DNA of 64,000 nucleotides from Nitrospira sp. (lineage in GTDB: Bacteria > Nitrospirota > Nitrospiria > Nitrospirales > Nitrospiraceae), in NCBI GenBank assembly GCA_030123565.1, contig CP126122.1, positions 2,928,800 to 2,992,799 on the forward strand, read 5' to 3'. Every line of letters begins with the position of its first letter. The stretch's first letter is position 1. This document shows, piece by piece, positions 21,534-30,929 of the stretch. The translations under genes were made by a program, and so were the position numbers. The notes below the pieces were generated by a model. The model saw only the letters and a list, made by a program, of their open reading frames with translations, did not search any database and was not told the DNA's origin.

Positions 21534-24500
21534 TCATCCCACTGCATGCCCGGCTGCGATCAGCACCGTTTCCTGCTCGCTCTCCTCGCTCGATGGGTTC
21601 GGCTGGTGCTGCTCCGCGATCAGCGAGTAAAACACCGGGACGACGAACAGGGTAAACAAGGTCCCCACGGTCATGCCGGTGACCAGCACCATGCCGATGC
21701 TGTTGCGGGCCTCGGCGCCTGGTCCCGACACCAACACCAGGGGGAGGTGCCCGAAGACGGTGGCCGCCGATGTCATCAGCACCGGTCGCAGCCGCGTCAA
21801 CGACGCCTCGCGCAGCGCAGCCGCCTTCGAAAGGCCGCGGGCCTGCAGCGTGTTCGCGAACTCTACGATCAGGATGCCGTTCTTCGCGATGAGGCCCACC
21901 AACGTGATCAACCCGACTTGCGAGTAGATGTTGATCGTAGTGAGGTCCAGAAAACTGAACACCAGCGCACCGGAGATCGCGAGCGGCACCGAGCCCAGCA
22001 GCACGATCAGCGGGTCGCGGAAGCTCTGGAACTGAGCCGCCAACACCAGGTAAATGAGCACGACGGCGAACCCGAGCGTAACGGTCAGCGCAGATCCCTC
22101 ACGACGGATCTGCCGTGACTCGCCTGCGTGGTCGACGATGACGCCGGGCCCGTGGGCCGAGGCCGCGGCTCCTTCAAGCACGCGCAGACCCTCCTCCTTC
22201 GTGACGCCCGGCTTGACGCCCCCGAAGACCCGCGCCGCGTTGCGCTGCTGAAAGCGATTCAACGTGCGCGGTGCGACGCCCGTCTCGATATGGGTGAACG
22301 TGGAGACCGGCACGAGCTGGCCAGACGGAGTCTTGATCTTGAGGTCGAGCAACGGGCCGACACTGGCACGGTCCTCGTCGCCGATCTGCGGGATGACCTT
22401 GTAGCTGCGGTCGAAGAAATTGAACCGATTCACGTAGGCCCCGCCGAGCAACGTCCCGAGTTCCTGCCCGACACCGGCCAGATCGAGCCCGAGGTCCGCG
22501 AGGCGCTCGCGGTCGAGCACGACGCGCGCCTGCGGCAAGTCGATCTTGAGATCCGTATCCACATACAAGAATTTGCCGCTCTGCCAGCCGGCGCCGAGCA
22601 CCGCCCCGACCGTCTCGAGCAACTGTTCGGGCGGCGCGTCGCTCTGCAACACCAGCTCGACGTCATATTGGCCGGGGGTCGGCAGCGGCGGATCGAGGCG
22701 GGGGAACACGCGCAGGCCCGGCACCTGCGACACCGCGCCGTACACCTGACCGTACATCTCCTCGGTCGAGCGCGCACGTTCGCGCCAGTCTTTCGTGACC
22801 ATGCCGCCGAACCCTCCCCAGGCCGCCGTCAGCGACCACATGAACTTGGCCTCGGGAAACGAGGTGACCGATTTGACGACGGTCAAGGACTCCCGGTTGG
22901 TCGCGGCCAGCGTCGAGTCCGGCGCCGCCTCGAGGAAAAAGCTGATGTGGCTCTGATCCTCCACCGGCGCCAGTTCTTGACGCGAGAACTGATACAAGGG
23001 CCAGGCCGCGACCATGATGAGCAGCGCGGCGACGACGATGGCCCATCGCATCTCCAACGCACCGTCGAGCGCCCGGGCATAGGCGCGGCGCACGGCTTCG
23101 AAGACGCGATTGACGAAGGTGGCCAATCGTCCCTGTTTGCCCTGCGGATGCACGAAATGCGAACTCATCATCGGCGAAAGCGTGACCGCGACCACCCCCG
23201 ACACGACGACCGCCGCAGCGAGCGTAATCGCGAACTCGAGGAACAAGGAACCGGTCAGGCCCCCTTGGAAGGCGATCGGCGTGTAGACCACGGCCAACGT
23301 GATCGTCATCGCGATGATCGGGCCGAGCAGCTCCCGCGCGCCGACCAAGGCCGCATCGAGCCGTGACTTGCCCTGTCGCACGTGGCGCTCGACGTTCTCC
23401 ACGACGACGATCGCATCGTCCACGACCAACCCGACCGACAGCACGATCGCGAGCATCGTCAAGAGATTGAGGCTGAAGCCGAACGCGAGCATCACGATCG
23501 CCGCCCCCACCAGGGAGACCGGCATCGCCAGCAGCGGCACCAGCGCGGTGCGCACCGAGCCCATGAAGAGGAACACCACCAGGCCGACGATCATGATCGT
23601 CTCCGACAACGTCTTGGTGATTTCCTTGAGCGCGTCCTCCATGAACACCGTCGCGTCGTACGCGAGCTGCATATCGATATCCTTCGGCAGCGTCGGGCGG
23701 AGGCGTTCCATCTCGTTGCGCAGCCGATGCGCGACCTCGATCTCGTTCGAGCCGACCAGCGGCCAGACCCCGAGGTAGACCGCCTCGCGGTCGCTGAACT
23801 TGGCGACCATGTCGGCCTCCTCGGCACCGAGTTCGACCCGCGCCACGTCCCTGAGGCGCACGATGGCACCCCCGCGGTCGCTCACGATCAACTCCTGGAA
23901 CTCGTTCACCGATCGCAAATCGGTATTGGCCAGCAGATTGAGCTGCACCAGATTGCCCTTCGTCCGGCCGACCGCCGCCAAAAAGTTGTTGCGCCGTAAG
24001 GCCCCCTGCACGTCGCCGGGCGACAGGTTGAGGGCGGCGAGGCGATCGGGGTCGATCCAGATGCGCATGGCGATCTGGCGGCCGCCCTCGATGGTCACGC
24101 GTTGAACGCCGGCCAGCGTCGAGAGCTGCGGCTGCAAGGTACGCGAAAGCCAATCGGTCACCCCCGGAACGTCCCGTTCCGTGGACGAAAAGCTGAGGTA
24201 GAAGGAGGCGTAGGGGCGGTCCGCGCGTTGCACCTCGATCACGGGCGGCTCGGCCGCCGCCGGCAGCTCGGCGCGGGCCTGTTGCAGGCGCGCGGAGATC
24301 TCGGCGAGCGCCGCCGTGCTGTTATGGTTCAACTTCAAGCGGACGGTCACTGTGCTGATGCCGGCTCGACTGGTCGACTCCAGATAATCGACGCCGGCGA
24401 TCGCCGACACGACACGCTCGATCGGCGTGGTCAGGAAACCACGTACCGTCTCGGCGCTGGCGCCGTAGTAGAGGGTCGTGATCACCACCGACGAACTCTC

Positions 24501-24623
24501 GATCTTCGGATACTGCTGCACCGGCAGGACCGTCAGCGCCCGCCACCCCATGAGCAGGATCATGAGATTGACGACGATCGCCAGAACCGGGTGTTTGATG
24601 AAGATGTCGGTAAAGGCGCGCAC
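21534..24623 (-). CDS. RND (HAE1-type) efflux transporter
   Basis: This is a 1,029-aa inner-membrane proton-driven pump of the AcrB/MexB superfamily. It has the N-terminal helix FIKHPVLAIVVNLMILLMG, two periplasmic porter halves, and paired acidic residues in [17 protein letters not shown], the TM4 proton relay. The typical C-terminal SAATVFGHLPLVLVSGPGAEARNSIG is present. The length is normal. It follows its membrane-fusion partner (24648-25769) by 24 bases in a TetR-controlled operon. No outer-membrane channel gene is adjacent, so a TolC-like protein encoded elsewhere must complete the pump. The substrate is unknown. Confidence 0.93.
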   Translation of the reverse strand: MRAFTDIFIKHPVLAIVVNLMILLMGWRALTVLPVQQYPKIESSSVVITTLYYGASAETVRGFLTTPIERVVSAIAGVDYLESTSRAGISTVTVRLKLNHNSTAALAEISARLQQARAELPAAAEPPVIEVQRADRPYASFYLSFSSTERDVPGVTDWLSRTLQPQLSTLAGVQRVTIEGGRQIAMRIWIDPDRLAALNLSPGDVQGALRRNNFLAAVGRTKGNLVQLNLLANTDLRSVNEFQELIVSDRGGAIVRLRDVARVELGAEEADMVAKFSDREAVYLGVWPLVGSNEIEVAHRLRNEMERLRPTLPKDIDMQLAYDATVFMEDALKEITKTLSETIMIVGLVVFLFMGSVRTALVPLLAMPVSLVGAAIVMLAFGFSLNLLTMLAIVLSVGLVVDDAIVVVENVERHVRQGKSRLDAALVGARELLGPIIAMTITLAVVYTPIAFQGGLTGSLFLEFAITLAAAVVVSGVVAVTLSPMMSSHFVHPQGKQGRLATFVNRVFEAVRRAYARALDGALEMRWAIVVAALLIMVAAWPLYQFSRQELAPVEDQSHISFFLEAAPDSTLAATNRESLTVVKSVTSFPEAKFMWSLTAAWGGFGGMVTKDWRERARSTEEMYGQVYGAVSQVPGLRVFPRLDPPLPTPGQYDVELVLQSDAPPEQLLETVGAVLGAGWQSGKFLYVDTDLKIDLPQARVVLDRERLADLGLDLAGVGQELGTLLGGAYVNRFNFFDRSYKVIPQIGDEDRASVGPLLDLKIKTPSGQLVPVSTFTHIETGVAPRTLNRFQQRNAARVFGGVKPGVTKEEGLRVLEGAAASAHGPGVIVDHAGESRQIRREGSALTVTLGFAVVLIYLVLAAQFQSFRDPLIVLLGSVPLAISGALVFSFLDLTTINIYSQVGLITLVGLIAKNGILIVEFANTLQARGLSKAAALREASLTRLRPVLMTSAATVFGHLPLVLVSGPGAEARNSIGMVLVTGMTVGTLFTLFVVPVFYSLIAEQHQPNPSSEESEQETVLIAAGHAVG

Positions 24624-24647
24624 GTCGATGTCCTCGTCGCGTCTCGA

Positions 24648-25769
24648 TTAGGGTTGCTTGAGCGCCTGATCCTGCCGCGACTCGGGGGCGTCGGCGATCG
24701 CCACGAGTACCGCATCGCGCAATTTGAAGGCTCCGGAAGCGGCCACCCGCTCTCCGGCGGACAACCCCGTGAGGATCACGGCCTCGTCGCCGAGGATCGC
24801 CCCGCTCCCGACCGGCCGGAGGTACGCCCTGGTCTTGCCGTCCTCGTCGGACATGAGCACGAAGACCTGATCGCCGCCGGGGCCCTTGCGCACCGCGCTC
24901 GCGGGAACGGTCACGGCCTTGTGTACCGCACCGACCGGAACCTGGACCCGCACGGATGCACCGGGCGCCGGGGCATCGGCCCTATGCTCGATCCGCGCGC
25001 GCACCAGGGCGTTGCGGGTCGTCGGATCGACCCGAGCATCGAGCGCGACGATCTTGGCCATGATCGGAGCGGACCCTCCGGCGGTCAACACCTCGACGGC
25101 TTCGCCCACCCGCAACCCCGCGGCGACCTGTTGCGCGACGGTAAAATCCACATGCACGGCTTCGTCGACGCCTTGCAACGTCGTAAGTTGGGTGCCCTCG
25201 TTCAGGTACTGGCCGGGATGGACGTCCGCCAGACCCACTCTCGCACGGAACGGCGCGCGGATCGTCTTACGGGCGATGATCGCCTTCGTGCGCGCAATCT
25301 GGGCCATCGCGACCTGGAGATCCGCGCGTGCCCGATCCACTTCCTCTTCCGCCGTAGCCAAGTCCTTGCTGAGGTGTTGCCTTCGAGCGAGCACCGTCTT
25401 CGCCAGGAGAGCCTGTGCCTCCTGCGCCTTCAATTCTGCCTCTTCAACGGACACGTCGAGCATCACGAGCAGCGCGCCGGCATCGACGATTTGGCCTGGC
25501 GTGAGCCGGGCCTGCCTGACGGTGCCGGCCAGTTCGTTACGTAGGGTGATCGAACGCAATGCCAGGACCGTTCCGATCGACGTGGTGGTGGGGCGGTGTT
25601 CGAGTTGTTTGGCGGTCGCCGCCGTCACCACCTCCATCGGCTCGGGCTGGTTGGCGGAGGCCGCTTCGTTGTTCCGCATAGCCGATTGCTTCCATGCAGC
25701 CAGCAGAACACCACAGGCGACGACCAAGCCGAGCAACAGAACGGATCCGATCCAGCTTCGGCGCTTCAT
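24648..25769 (-). CDS. RND membrane-fusion (periplasmic adaptor) protein
   Basis: This 373-aa protein starts at an ATG with AGGAGG seven bases upstream. It has an N-terminal anchor (SVLLLGLVVACGVLLAAW). Order of parts: lipoyl half (VRQARLTPGQIVDAGALLVMLD), a coiled-coil hairpin of about 75 residues (EEAELKAQEAQALLAKTVLARR...), second lipoyl half, then beta-barrel and membrane-proximal domains. It bridges the RND pump to an outer-membrane channel. Its start overlaps the stop of the TetR gene (ATGA), indicating coupled translation. Confidence 0.92.
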   Translation of the reverse strand: MKRRSWIGSVLLLGLVVACGVLLAAWKQSAMRNNEAASANQPEPMEVVTAATAKQLEHRPTTTSIGTVLALRSITLRNELAGTVRQARLTPGQIVDAGALLVMLDVSVEEAELKAQEAQALLAKTVLARRQHLSKDLATAEEEVDRARADLQVAMAQIARTKAIIARKTIRAPFRARVGLADVHPGQYLNEGTQLTTLQGVDEAVHVDFTVAQQVAAGLRVGEAVEVLTAGGSAPIMAKIVALDARVDPTTRNALVRARIEHRADAPAPGASVRVQVPVGAVHKAVTVPASAVRKGPGGDQVFVLMSDEDGKTRAYLRPVGSGAILGDEAVILTGLSAGERVAASGAFKLRDAVLVAIADAPESRQDQALKQP

Positions 25770-26386
25770 GGGCGACCTCCTGAACGTTTCCTGACGGCGA
25801 CCACGGCCTTGGATGTCCGGCGAGCCGGCTCTACGCGGGCAAGCATGTCTTCTAACGCCAGGCGCACGCGGGCGACACGTGCCTGGTCGAGCGGTGCGAG
25901 CCCCAAGACCCAGTCGAGCCAGAGCCCGTCGATCGCGGCGGCAACCGCCTCGCCGACACCAGGCGGCAACCCGTCTGCCGCAATGCGACGGTGGAGGTCG
26001 GCGTAGACGGCACGCATGGGATCGATGAGCGTGGGGTTTTGAGCAAGGGCCGCGAATACCGCAGAGGTACTGCGCCGCAGTTCCTCCGTCCAGCACTCGG
26101 CATCCGAGAGGCAATGGTGCAAGAGCGCGCGGGCCATGCGCCCGGGCCCTTCCGCGGTCCGGTCATACGCGCCCATGTAACAGGACCGCCAGCCTTCCGC
26201 GCTGCGTGAGACCAGCGCTTCGACGAGCCGGTCCTTCGTCGGGAAGTGATGCAGCAGGCCGCCCTTGCTCTTGCGCGCCTCGGCGGCGACGGCATCGAGC
26301 GTCAGGTTTGCGATGCCCTGACGAACGACCACGGCTTCAGCGGCATCGAGCAGCGTGTCTCGCAGTTCGAGATTGACCTGTTTCAT
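25766..26386 (-). CDS. TetR-family repressor of the efflux operon
   Basis: This 206-aa regulator has an N-terminal helix-turn-helix (LTLDAVAAEARKSKGGLLHHFPTKDRLVEAL) and a helical ligand-binding domain. It is the first gene of the operon and probably represses it at the palindrome 26399-26412, inside its own promoter. The -10 box ends about seven bases before this ATG, so the message is predicted to be leaderless. An in-frame ATG 12 codons upstream would overlap the promoter and is rejected. Confidence 0.9.
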   Translation of the reverse strand: MKQVNLELRDTLLDAAEAVVVRQGIANLTLDAVAAEARKSKGGLLHHFPTKDRLVEALVSRSAEGWRSCYMGAYDRTAEGPGRMARALLHHCLSDAECWTEELRRSTSAVFAALAQNPTLIDPMRAVYADLHRRIAADGLPPGVGEAVAAAIDGLWLDWVLGLAPLDQARVARVRLALEDMLARVEPARRTSKAVVAVRKRSGGRP

Positions 26387-26393
26387 AGGGCAC

Positions 26394-26422
26394 ACCATAC
26401 CGTCCGGACGGTTGGTAGTCAA
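26394..26422 (-). promoter_or_regulatory. Sigma70 promoter with TetR operator in the spacer
   Basis: The minus strand has TTGACT, a 17-base spacer, then TATGGT. The perfect 14-bp palindrome ACCGTCCGGACGGT (26399-26412) fills the spacer. A repressor bound there would block RNA polymerase. The -35 overlaps the stop codon of the upstream gene at 26419. Confidence 0.78.
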
Positions 26423-27156
26423 CCGCCCGACCCCAGAACCTCCCGCATAACGGTCGCCAAGTCACGCAGTGCCTGTTCACCATCACCGATGAAGGATGAG
26501 CCGTGCATGAGCGCCAATTGTTTTGGCTGCAGGGCGGCCAAGTCGCGTAGGATCCGGTCGGTCATCGGCGTGTAGGGGTAGGGGTTGGCGAAGGGCCCCT
26601 TCTGCCCTTCGACCAACGAGCGTTTGGCGCGCTCGACCACATTCGATTCGGTGACAGCCTCGACATCCCCCTCATGGGTGAACAGGTCCGAACAGAGCAA
26701 GGTGCGCGTGGCTTCCTCGAACAGCAGACCGGCTTCCCAGTTGTGCGGCACATGCGGCGTGGGTCGGAACCGGAAACGGTACCGGCCGGTCTTCAACAGA
26801 TCATCCTGCGCGAGGATGCGGGCCGGGCGAATCGCGAAATCGTTGACGCTGACCAGCGCGCCGACCAAGCCGCAGGCCGGTTGCGCCTGCGGCGCCATGG
26901 CCAGCCACTCATTAAGCGCGCCGCATTCGTCGGCTTCGAAATGGCTGAACGAGATCCATCGAATGGTAGCGGGATCGAGAATGCGTGCGACCGCATCCCG
27001 CACCAGAGGGAACATCTGCTTCATACCCGTATGAAAGAGCAGTGGTTCCTCGTCCTTGATCAAGAAGTGGTTGAACCGGAGATTGAAGTCCGGCACGTAG
27101 ATCGAAATCACAAAATGGTCCGGAGCGATCTCCGTCACCCTGGCTCTGTCCGTCAT
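26419..27156 (-). CDS. Metallo-beta-lactamase-fold protein, flavodiiron-like
   Basis: This 245-aa cytosolic protein has the metal motif HFEADECG (H-x-E-x-D, as in flavodiiron and ODP proteins), plus [10 protein letters not shown] and CSDLF, which supply further ligands. Flavodiiron-type domains bind two irons and reduce or sense O2 or NO. The flavodoxin half is absent, so this is the stand-alone ODP-like form; oxygen sensing is an inference. The start at 27156 has GGGAGGAG close upstream. It is not clearly part of the efflux operon, whose promoter lies at its end. Confidence 0.8.
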   Translation of the reverse strand: MTDRARVTEIAPDHFVISIYVPDFNLRFNHFLIKDEEPLLFHTGMKQMFPLVRDAVARILDPATIRWISFSHFEADECGALNEWLAMAPQAQPACGLVGALVSVNDFAIRPARILAQDDLLKTGRYRFRFRPTPHVPHNWEAGLLFEEATRTLLCSDLFTHEGDVEAVTESNVVERAKRSLVEGQKGPFANPYPYTPMTDRILRDLAALQPKQLALMHGSSFIGDGEQALRDLATVMREVLGSGG

Positions 27157-27267
27157 GGCTCCTCCCGTTCGTTGCACGATCGCCCGAAAAAAGACTCCCC
27201 ATGCCTATTACGTTTTCACCGTCGCCCGCCTCCGCGGTCTGCCGAGCCGAAACGAGTGGGCAACGGC

Positions 27268-27747
27268 CTAGATCCCGCCCTGTTGTTTCATGAAGGCCTC
27301 GGCGCGTTTTGCCAGTTCGTCGGGAGGCACGTCCTCCACATGTGTCGCGAAGTGCCATTGATGTCCGAAGGGATCTTCGAGGCTTCCAGCGCGATCGCCG
27401 TAGAACTTATTTTCAACCGGCCTAAGCACCTTCGCGCCGGCAGAGACGGCTTGTTTGACGAACCGGTCCACGTCCTGGACGTACACCATGATGCTCACGG
27501 GTGTCCCGCCGAACGACTGAGGGCTCTTGCAATTCATGTCGGGGAATTCGTCGGCCAGCATGATGATCGCGGTCCCGATCTTGATTTCCGCGTGCCCCAC
27601 CTTTCCTTCCGGCGCCGGGATACGCATGATCTCCGTCGCCCCGAAGGCCTTCTGATAAAACTCAAGCGCGCGAGCGGCACCCTTGATGATGAGATAGGGC
27701 GTCGCGCCTTTATAGCCTTCCGGAATCGCGTTCACCTTGCCAGCCAT
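27268..27747 (-). CDS. VOC-superfamily (PhnB/glyoxalase-like) protein
   Basis: This 159-aa protein has paired beta-alpha-beta-beta-beta modules. YLIIKGAARALEFYQKAFGATEIMR opens the first, and VQDVDRFVKQAVSAGAKVLRPVENKFYGDRAGSLEDPFGHQW forms the second. The last is the family's metal/substrate region. AAGGAGG precedes the ATG. Members range from glyoxalases to resistance proteins, and no substrate can be assigned. It is the first of several VOC genes here. Confidence 0.85.
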   Translation of the reverse strand: MAGKVNAIPEGYKGATPYLIIKGAARALEFYQKAFGATEIMRIPAPEGKVGHAEIKIGTAIIMLADEFPDMNCKSPQSFGGTPVSIMVYVQDVDRFVKQAVSAGAKVLRPVENKFYGDRAGSLEDPFGHQWHFATHVEDVPPDELAKRAEAFMKQQGGI

Positions 27748-27818
27748 GGACGGCCTCCTTCGTGAAAGGGCTCAGCGGTGCTCGTTGTGACAAAACAGCT
27801 GCAGCGCCTTACCGGGAG

Positions 27819-28220
27819 TCATTGGTTGTGCGGCACAGGGGCCAGCAGATTGGCATCACGTACCAGCAGCCATTTTCCACCTTGCTTCCTAAGAATGGAC
27901 AGTGTATGCCCCGCACGCGTCATGGATTGAGCGCCGCCGGCCGAAGTTACGACGACGGTGAGCTTCGTCCACATAAAGGCCCAGTCTCCGAACACCTTGA
28001 TCTCTTGAATCTCGCTTGTACCGTCAAATTGGGGAGAGTCAGGGCCAACTTGAACCAGTGCTGCAGCAGCGAAGTCGACCTTCCGCATGGGCGGCCGGCC
28101 CGGCGTGAGAAAGACCACATCATCAGCCATTAACGACAAGACCGTCTCGACATCGCCCGCCTTGCCTGCAGCCATCCAGGTGGACACCAGCTGCCGGATT
28201 TCCTGTTCATCACTCCGCAT
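27819..28220 (-). CDS. SnoaL/NTF2-like protein (SgcJ-type)
   Basis: This 133-aa cone-shaped-fold protein opens with EIRQLVSTWMAAGKAGDVETVLSLMADDVVFLTPG, the classic N-terminal pattern, and ends with LRKQGGKWLLVRDANLL. Such proteins bind small hydrophobic ligands or act as isomerases or hydrolases. A GGAG lies ahead of the ATG. It stands alone after a 70-base gap. Confidence 0.82.
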   Translation of the reverse strand: MRSDEQEIRQLVSTWMAAGKAGDVETVLSLMADDVVFLTPGRPPMRKVDFAAAALVQVGPDSPQFDGTSEIQEIKVFGDWAFMWTKLTVVVTSAGGAQSMTRAGHTLSILRKQGGKWLLVRDANLLAPVPHNQ

Positions 28221-28352
28221 AGCGACTCCACCTCATCATTTCGTAATTTTGAAGCTGGCTGTGAAATACTCATAGTTCTTAGGTCCAGCTATCGCTGGTG
28301 TCGCGGGCCGTAGCCCATCGGTGACATGTAGGACAGCCTGGTCCCTGACCGC

Positions 28353-28445
28353 TCACCCGGCTTTCCGCTGATGAATCACAGAATTCCCATCGGGATCGGA
28401 GACGACCATCATGTGACAGACCGGTGTCTCCAACGGTTCGCGACG
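28353..28445 (-). pseudogene. 3' fragment of a VOC-family gene
   Basis: The minus strand reads ETPVCHMMVVSDPDGNSVIHQ and stops at 28353. ETPVC-x-M-x-x-x-x-DPDGN is the usual C-terminus of one VOC subfamily. Upstream residues in the frame are basic and unstructured with no VOC N-terminus, so only the gene end remains. The rest of 28221-28617 shows no gene. Confidence 0.6.
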
Positions 28446-28617
28446 AGTGGAATCCCCTCTGAGTGCAGGTGGCCCAGCAGACGATGACTCCTTGCCGTTC
28501 ACAGACTCGCCTCGCGGCGCGTCACCTTCATGTGCTTTCTCCTTTGTTCGAAGCTTCCTCAATTTGTCACGTGATCGATAGCGCGACTGCTGCTGCCTCA
28601 TCGTGCCATCCGACCGT

Positions 28618-29040
28618 TCATGCGACCTTGGTTTGACTCTTGGCCTCGTTCCGATCATGGCAATCCCAGGATGATCGGCCAGGGCCAACTGGGGCCACAC
28701 CTTGCTGAATCGTTTGAGGAGGAGCTTCCAATTCGAGCTCCTCGAAACGGTTGCCCTTCGATTCAGTAGAGGACAATCGGTTCATGGCCACCCGGCTCGC
28801 CCGAACACGTCGCCACGCGACCAACCAACGTATTGCGAGAACCAGGAAGCCGGCCACGCCCAGGACATAGCTCCAGAAACCCAGATAGAGCGCCCAGAGC
28901 AAAGTGGCCACATCGGTCTGCCCAAACACCTGATGCGCCAGCAGCTCAAATCCGAGGCTGAGGAGGAGGAGCCCGCCGACGATGCCGACAAGCCACCCGT
29001 CACCTTGTATCGTGCTGTTCCCTTGAGTCCTAGTATGCAT
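28618..29040 (-). CDS. Small membrane protein, unknown
   Basis: This frame of 140 codons is read from the ATG at 29040. Two hydrophobic segments (WLVGIVGGLLLLSLGFELLA and LGFWSYVLGVAGFLVLAIRWLVAW) flank an amphipathic stretch. They are followed by RR residues and a polar, probably disordered tail. No Shine-Dalgarno is obvious and the frame extends upstream, so the start is uncertain. No family is recognised. The 270-base gap before it (29041-29312) holds nothing I can name. Confidence 0.5.
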   Translation of the reverse strand: MHTRTQGNSTIQGDGWLVGIVGGLLLLSLGFELLAHQVFGQTDVATLLWALYLGFWSYVLGVAGFLVLAIRWLVAWRRVRASRVAMNRLSSTESKGNRFEELELEAPPQTIQQGVAPVGPGRSSWDCHDRNEAKSQTKVA

Positions 29041-29312
29041 ACGATCACCATGGCAGGAGCTTGGGCAGCGCTCATGTCCCTCCAGTTTGAATAGCACCGG
29101 CTCGTTAACGGATACGGAGCCGGTTATATCGGGCAAAACCATCACCTGCTTTTACGTGATCACAAGGCAGCGAGTTTCAGCATCCTGGGATGTCAATCAT
29201 GTTGTGACGAAGCTGCATAGCCCGTTCCAGGCCACGCAGCAGAGTCTATAGAACTCCACAATAAGATTTCTTCGACTTGCACTGTTGCAATTACCTAAAA
29301 GGCTCGGGATGC

Positions 29313-29828
29313 TCAACTTGCTACAGAGGCCGATCTTATACTCTGCCCCCAACGTAAACGTGCCGAGGAGCCAGCGAGAATCATAAACGTCATGTAATGC
29401 GTCACCAACAGGGCGGGCACCCAAAATGCGGGGATCCAGTACGCCGGTCCCATGAACGCCGATGCTTTGTACAGCGTGGCAAGCGTGATCGCGGCAATGA
29501 GATCCAGCGATCCTTCGATATTAAAGACCCACACGAGAATCCAGGCCCACTCTCGGCCCCTCGCCACAGCGAAAAGCGCAGCGAGAGCGAGCACAGCGGC
29601 AAGCAAATCTCCGATCGCTGCGGGATAGGCGAATTGTGGAGGAATTCCGGCATACGTGGCGCCCGGCTCCAGAAACATGAGTCCCAGGTGTCGAAACGAG
29701 TGCAAGAGAAGAATGGGCAGCAGTATGGTTTGCGGTCTTGCTTCTGAAAGCTTGGGCAGCACGTACATCCTCGCGGCTACCCAGAACACGAGGGTGCTGA
29801 GCAAAAGATTGACAGGGAGAATATTCAT
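29313..29828 (-). CDS. Hydrophobic membrane protein, unknown
   Basis: This 171-aa protein has about five membrane spans: residues 5-22, 35-55, 65-90, 95-115 and 125-150. Conserved-looking features are HSFRHLGLMFLEPG near residue 43 and WILVWVFNIEGSLDL near residue 95. It lacks charged active-site motifs. It lies between VOC genes with no tight overlap. I recognise the overall pattern of small uncharacterised integral proteins but no named family. Confidence 0.7.
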   Translation of the reverse strand: MNILPVNLLLSTLVFWVAARMYVLPKLSEARPQTILLPILLLHSFRHLGLMFLEPGATYAGIPPQFAYPAAIGDLLAAVLALAALFAVARGREWAWILVWVFNIEGSLDLIAAITLATLYKASAFMGPAYWIPAFWVPALLVTHYMTFMILAGSSARLRWGQSIRSASVAS

Positions 29829-29885
29829 GTTATGCCGAGTCCCAGCCGCCTAACAGAAAAGCTCACCTGGGCGCCACAAACGAAG

Positions 29886-30257
29886 TTACCCCACCGTCAG
29901 CAGTTCCAGGATATGGCCGTTCGGGTCGCAGAAGTACACACCGCGTCCGCCGCCGCGATGGTTGATCTTCATATCGTCTCGTGAGTGAGGCTCGCTCCCG
30001 TATGGAACGCCTTCGGCCTGAATGCGCCCGAAGATTGCGTCGAACTCCTCTTCGCTGACCTTGAACGCATAGTGATGGACGTCGAACCGGTCGACATCGT
30101 CGTCGAAGTCCAGCGTGAGAGCGTCATTGACGCGTACCGGCGCGAAATAACCCACTTGGTTTTCCTCGAACGGCAATCCGAAGATCCTGGCGAAAAACTT
30201 AGCGGACGCAACCTTGTCGCGTGCCGGCACGACGGTATGGTTGAGTTCAATCGCCAT
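29886..30257 (-). CDS. VOC-family protein
   Basis: This 123-aa protein starts at MAIELNHTVVPARDKVASAKFFARIFGL behind AAGGAAG. The second module ends GRGVYFCDPNGHILELLTV, where the Glu is the usual metal ligand; His in LNHTVV and HHYAF are further candidates. It is the last gene of the run that starts at the sigma54 promoter near 32770. Gaps in that run are short (44, 139, 78, 22 and 38 bases), so cotranscription is likely. Confidence 0.86.
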   Translation of the reverse strand: MAIELNHTVVPARDKVASAKFFARIFGLPFEENQVGYFAPVRVNDALTLDFDDDVDRFDVHHYAFKVSEEEFDAIFGRIQAEGVPYGSEPHSRDDMKINHRGGGRGVYFCDPNGHILELLTVG

Positions 30258-30301
30258 CGATTCTTCCTTTTCGACCTCCCCAAACGAGCCGGGAGCGGCG
30301 C

Positions 30302-30790
30302 TCAGACAAAGTGATTGTCGTGGCGGAGACAGATCGCTTTCCATTCCTCATCGCTGAATCGGCGTCCCGCAGCTTTTTCGGCGAGGGCTTCGAAGTAGCC
30401 TTCCCGCGGCGCGCCTGGCGCGAAGAGAATCAGCATCGATGCCGGCTCGTCGGACTCATTGCGAAAACCATGCAGCCCGCCCTCCGGGACGTAGAGAAAA
30501 TCCCCCGCCCTTGCATCGATCCAGCGGGCTCCATCGAACAGCCGCACCGTCCCGGACAGGATGAAGAACGATTCCGACATGGTTCTGTGGAAATGGGCGC
30601 TCGGCCCAGGGGCGTGCGGTTGCGCGTCCCAGCGGTATAGACCGAATTGTCCTTCTGTGGAGGCTCCGGTGGCCAGGTAGCGCACCTCCGTGCCAGCCCC
30701 GATCGTCAACTCGGGCTTTTGATCGACCGGACGGAACGTTGCGCTGACTTCCCCTTTGTCACCTCGATAGCGGGCTTCCGGATATGACAT
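30302..30790 (-). CDS. Cupin-domain protein
   Basis: This 162-aa protein has a single beta-barrel cupin. Motif 1 is PGPSAHFHRTMSESFFILSG and motif 2 is GDFLYVPEGGLHGFRN, supplying His, His, Glu and His for one metal. No signal peptide is present. Such cupins serve as small oxygenases, isomerases or sugar-binding proteins. It is the fifth gene of the presumed R2-controlled operon. Confidence 0.86.
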   Translation of the reverse strand: MSYPEARYRGDKGEVSATFRPVDQKPELTIGAGTEVRYLATGASTEGQFGLYRWDAQPHAPGPSAHFHRTMSESFFILSGTVRLFDGARWIDARAGDFLYVPEGGLHGFRNESDEPASMLILFAPGAPREGYFEALAEKAAGRRFSDEEWKAICLRHDNHFV

Positions 30791-30929
30791 CGGTGATTCC
30801 CTCTCAATCTGACAAAACCTTGCTGGTCAATGGGCCTCGTCATTCCATCTCAACGCCCTTCATTCAAGTTTCATTCTCCATCCTGAACTCTGGAAGCGAA
30901 AAACCGAGTCTCTACGGCGGCCCTGTCAG

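Noticed and set aside
22128-24153. Long open frames opposite and beside the RND pump gene (for example 22128-23366 plus, 22663-24153 minus)
   Set aside because: They are Arg/Gly/His-rich shadows of a high-GC coding region. The RND protein in the other frame is complete and unmistakable.
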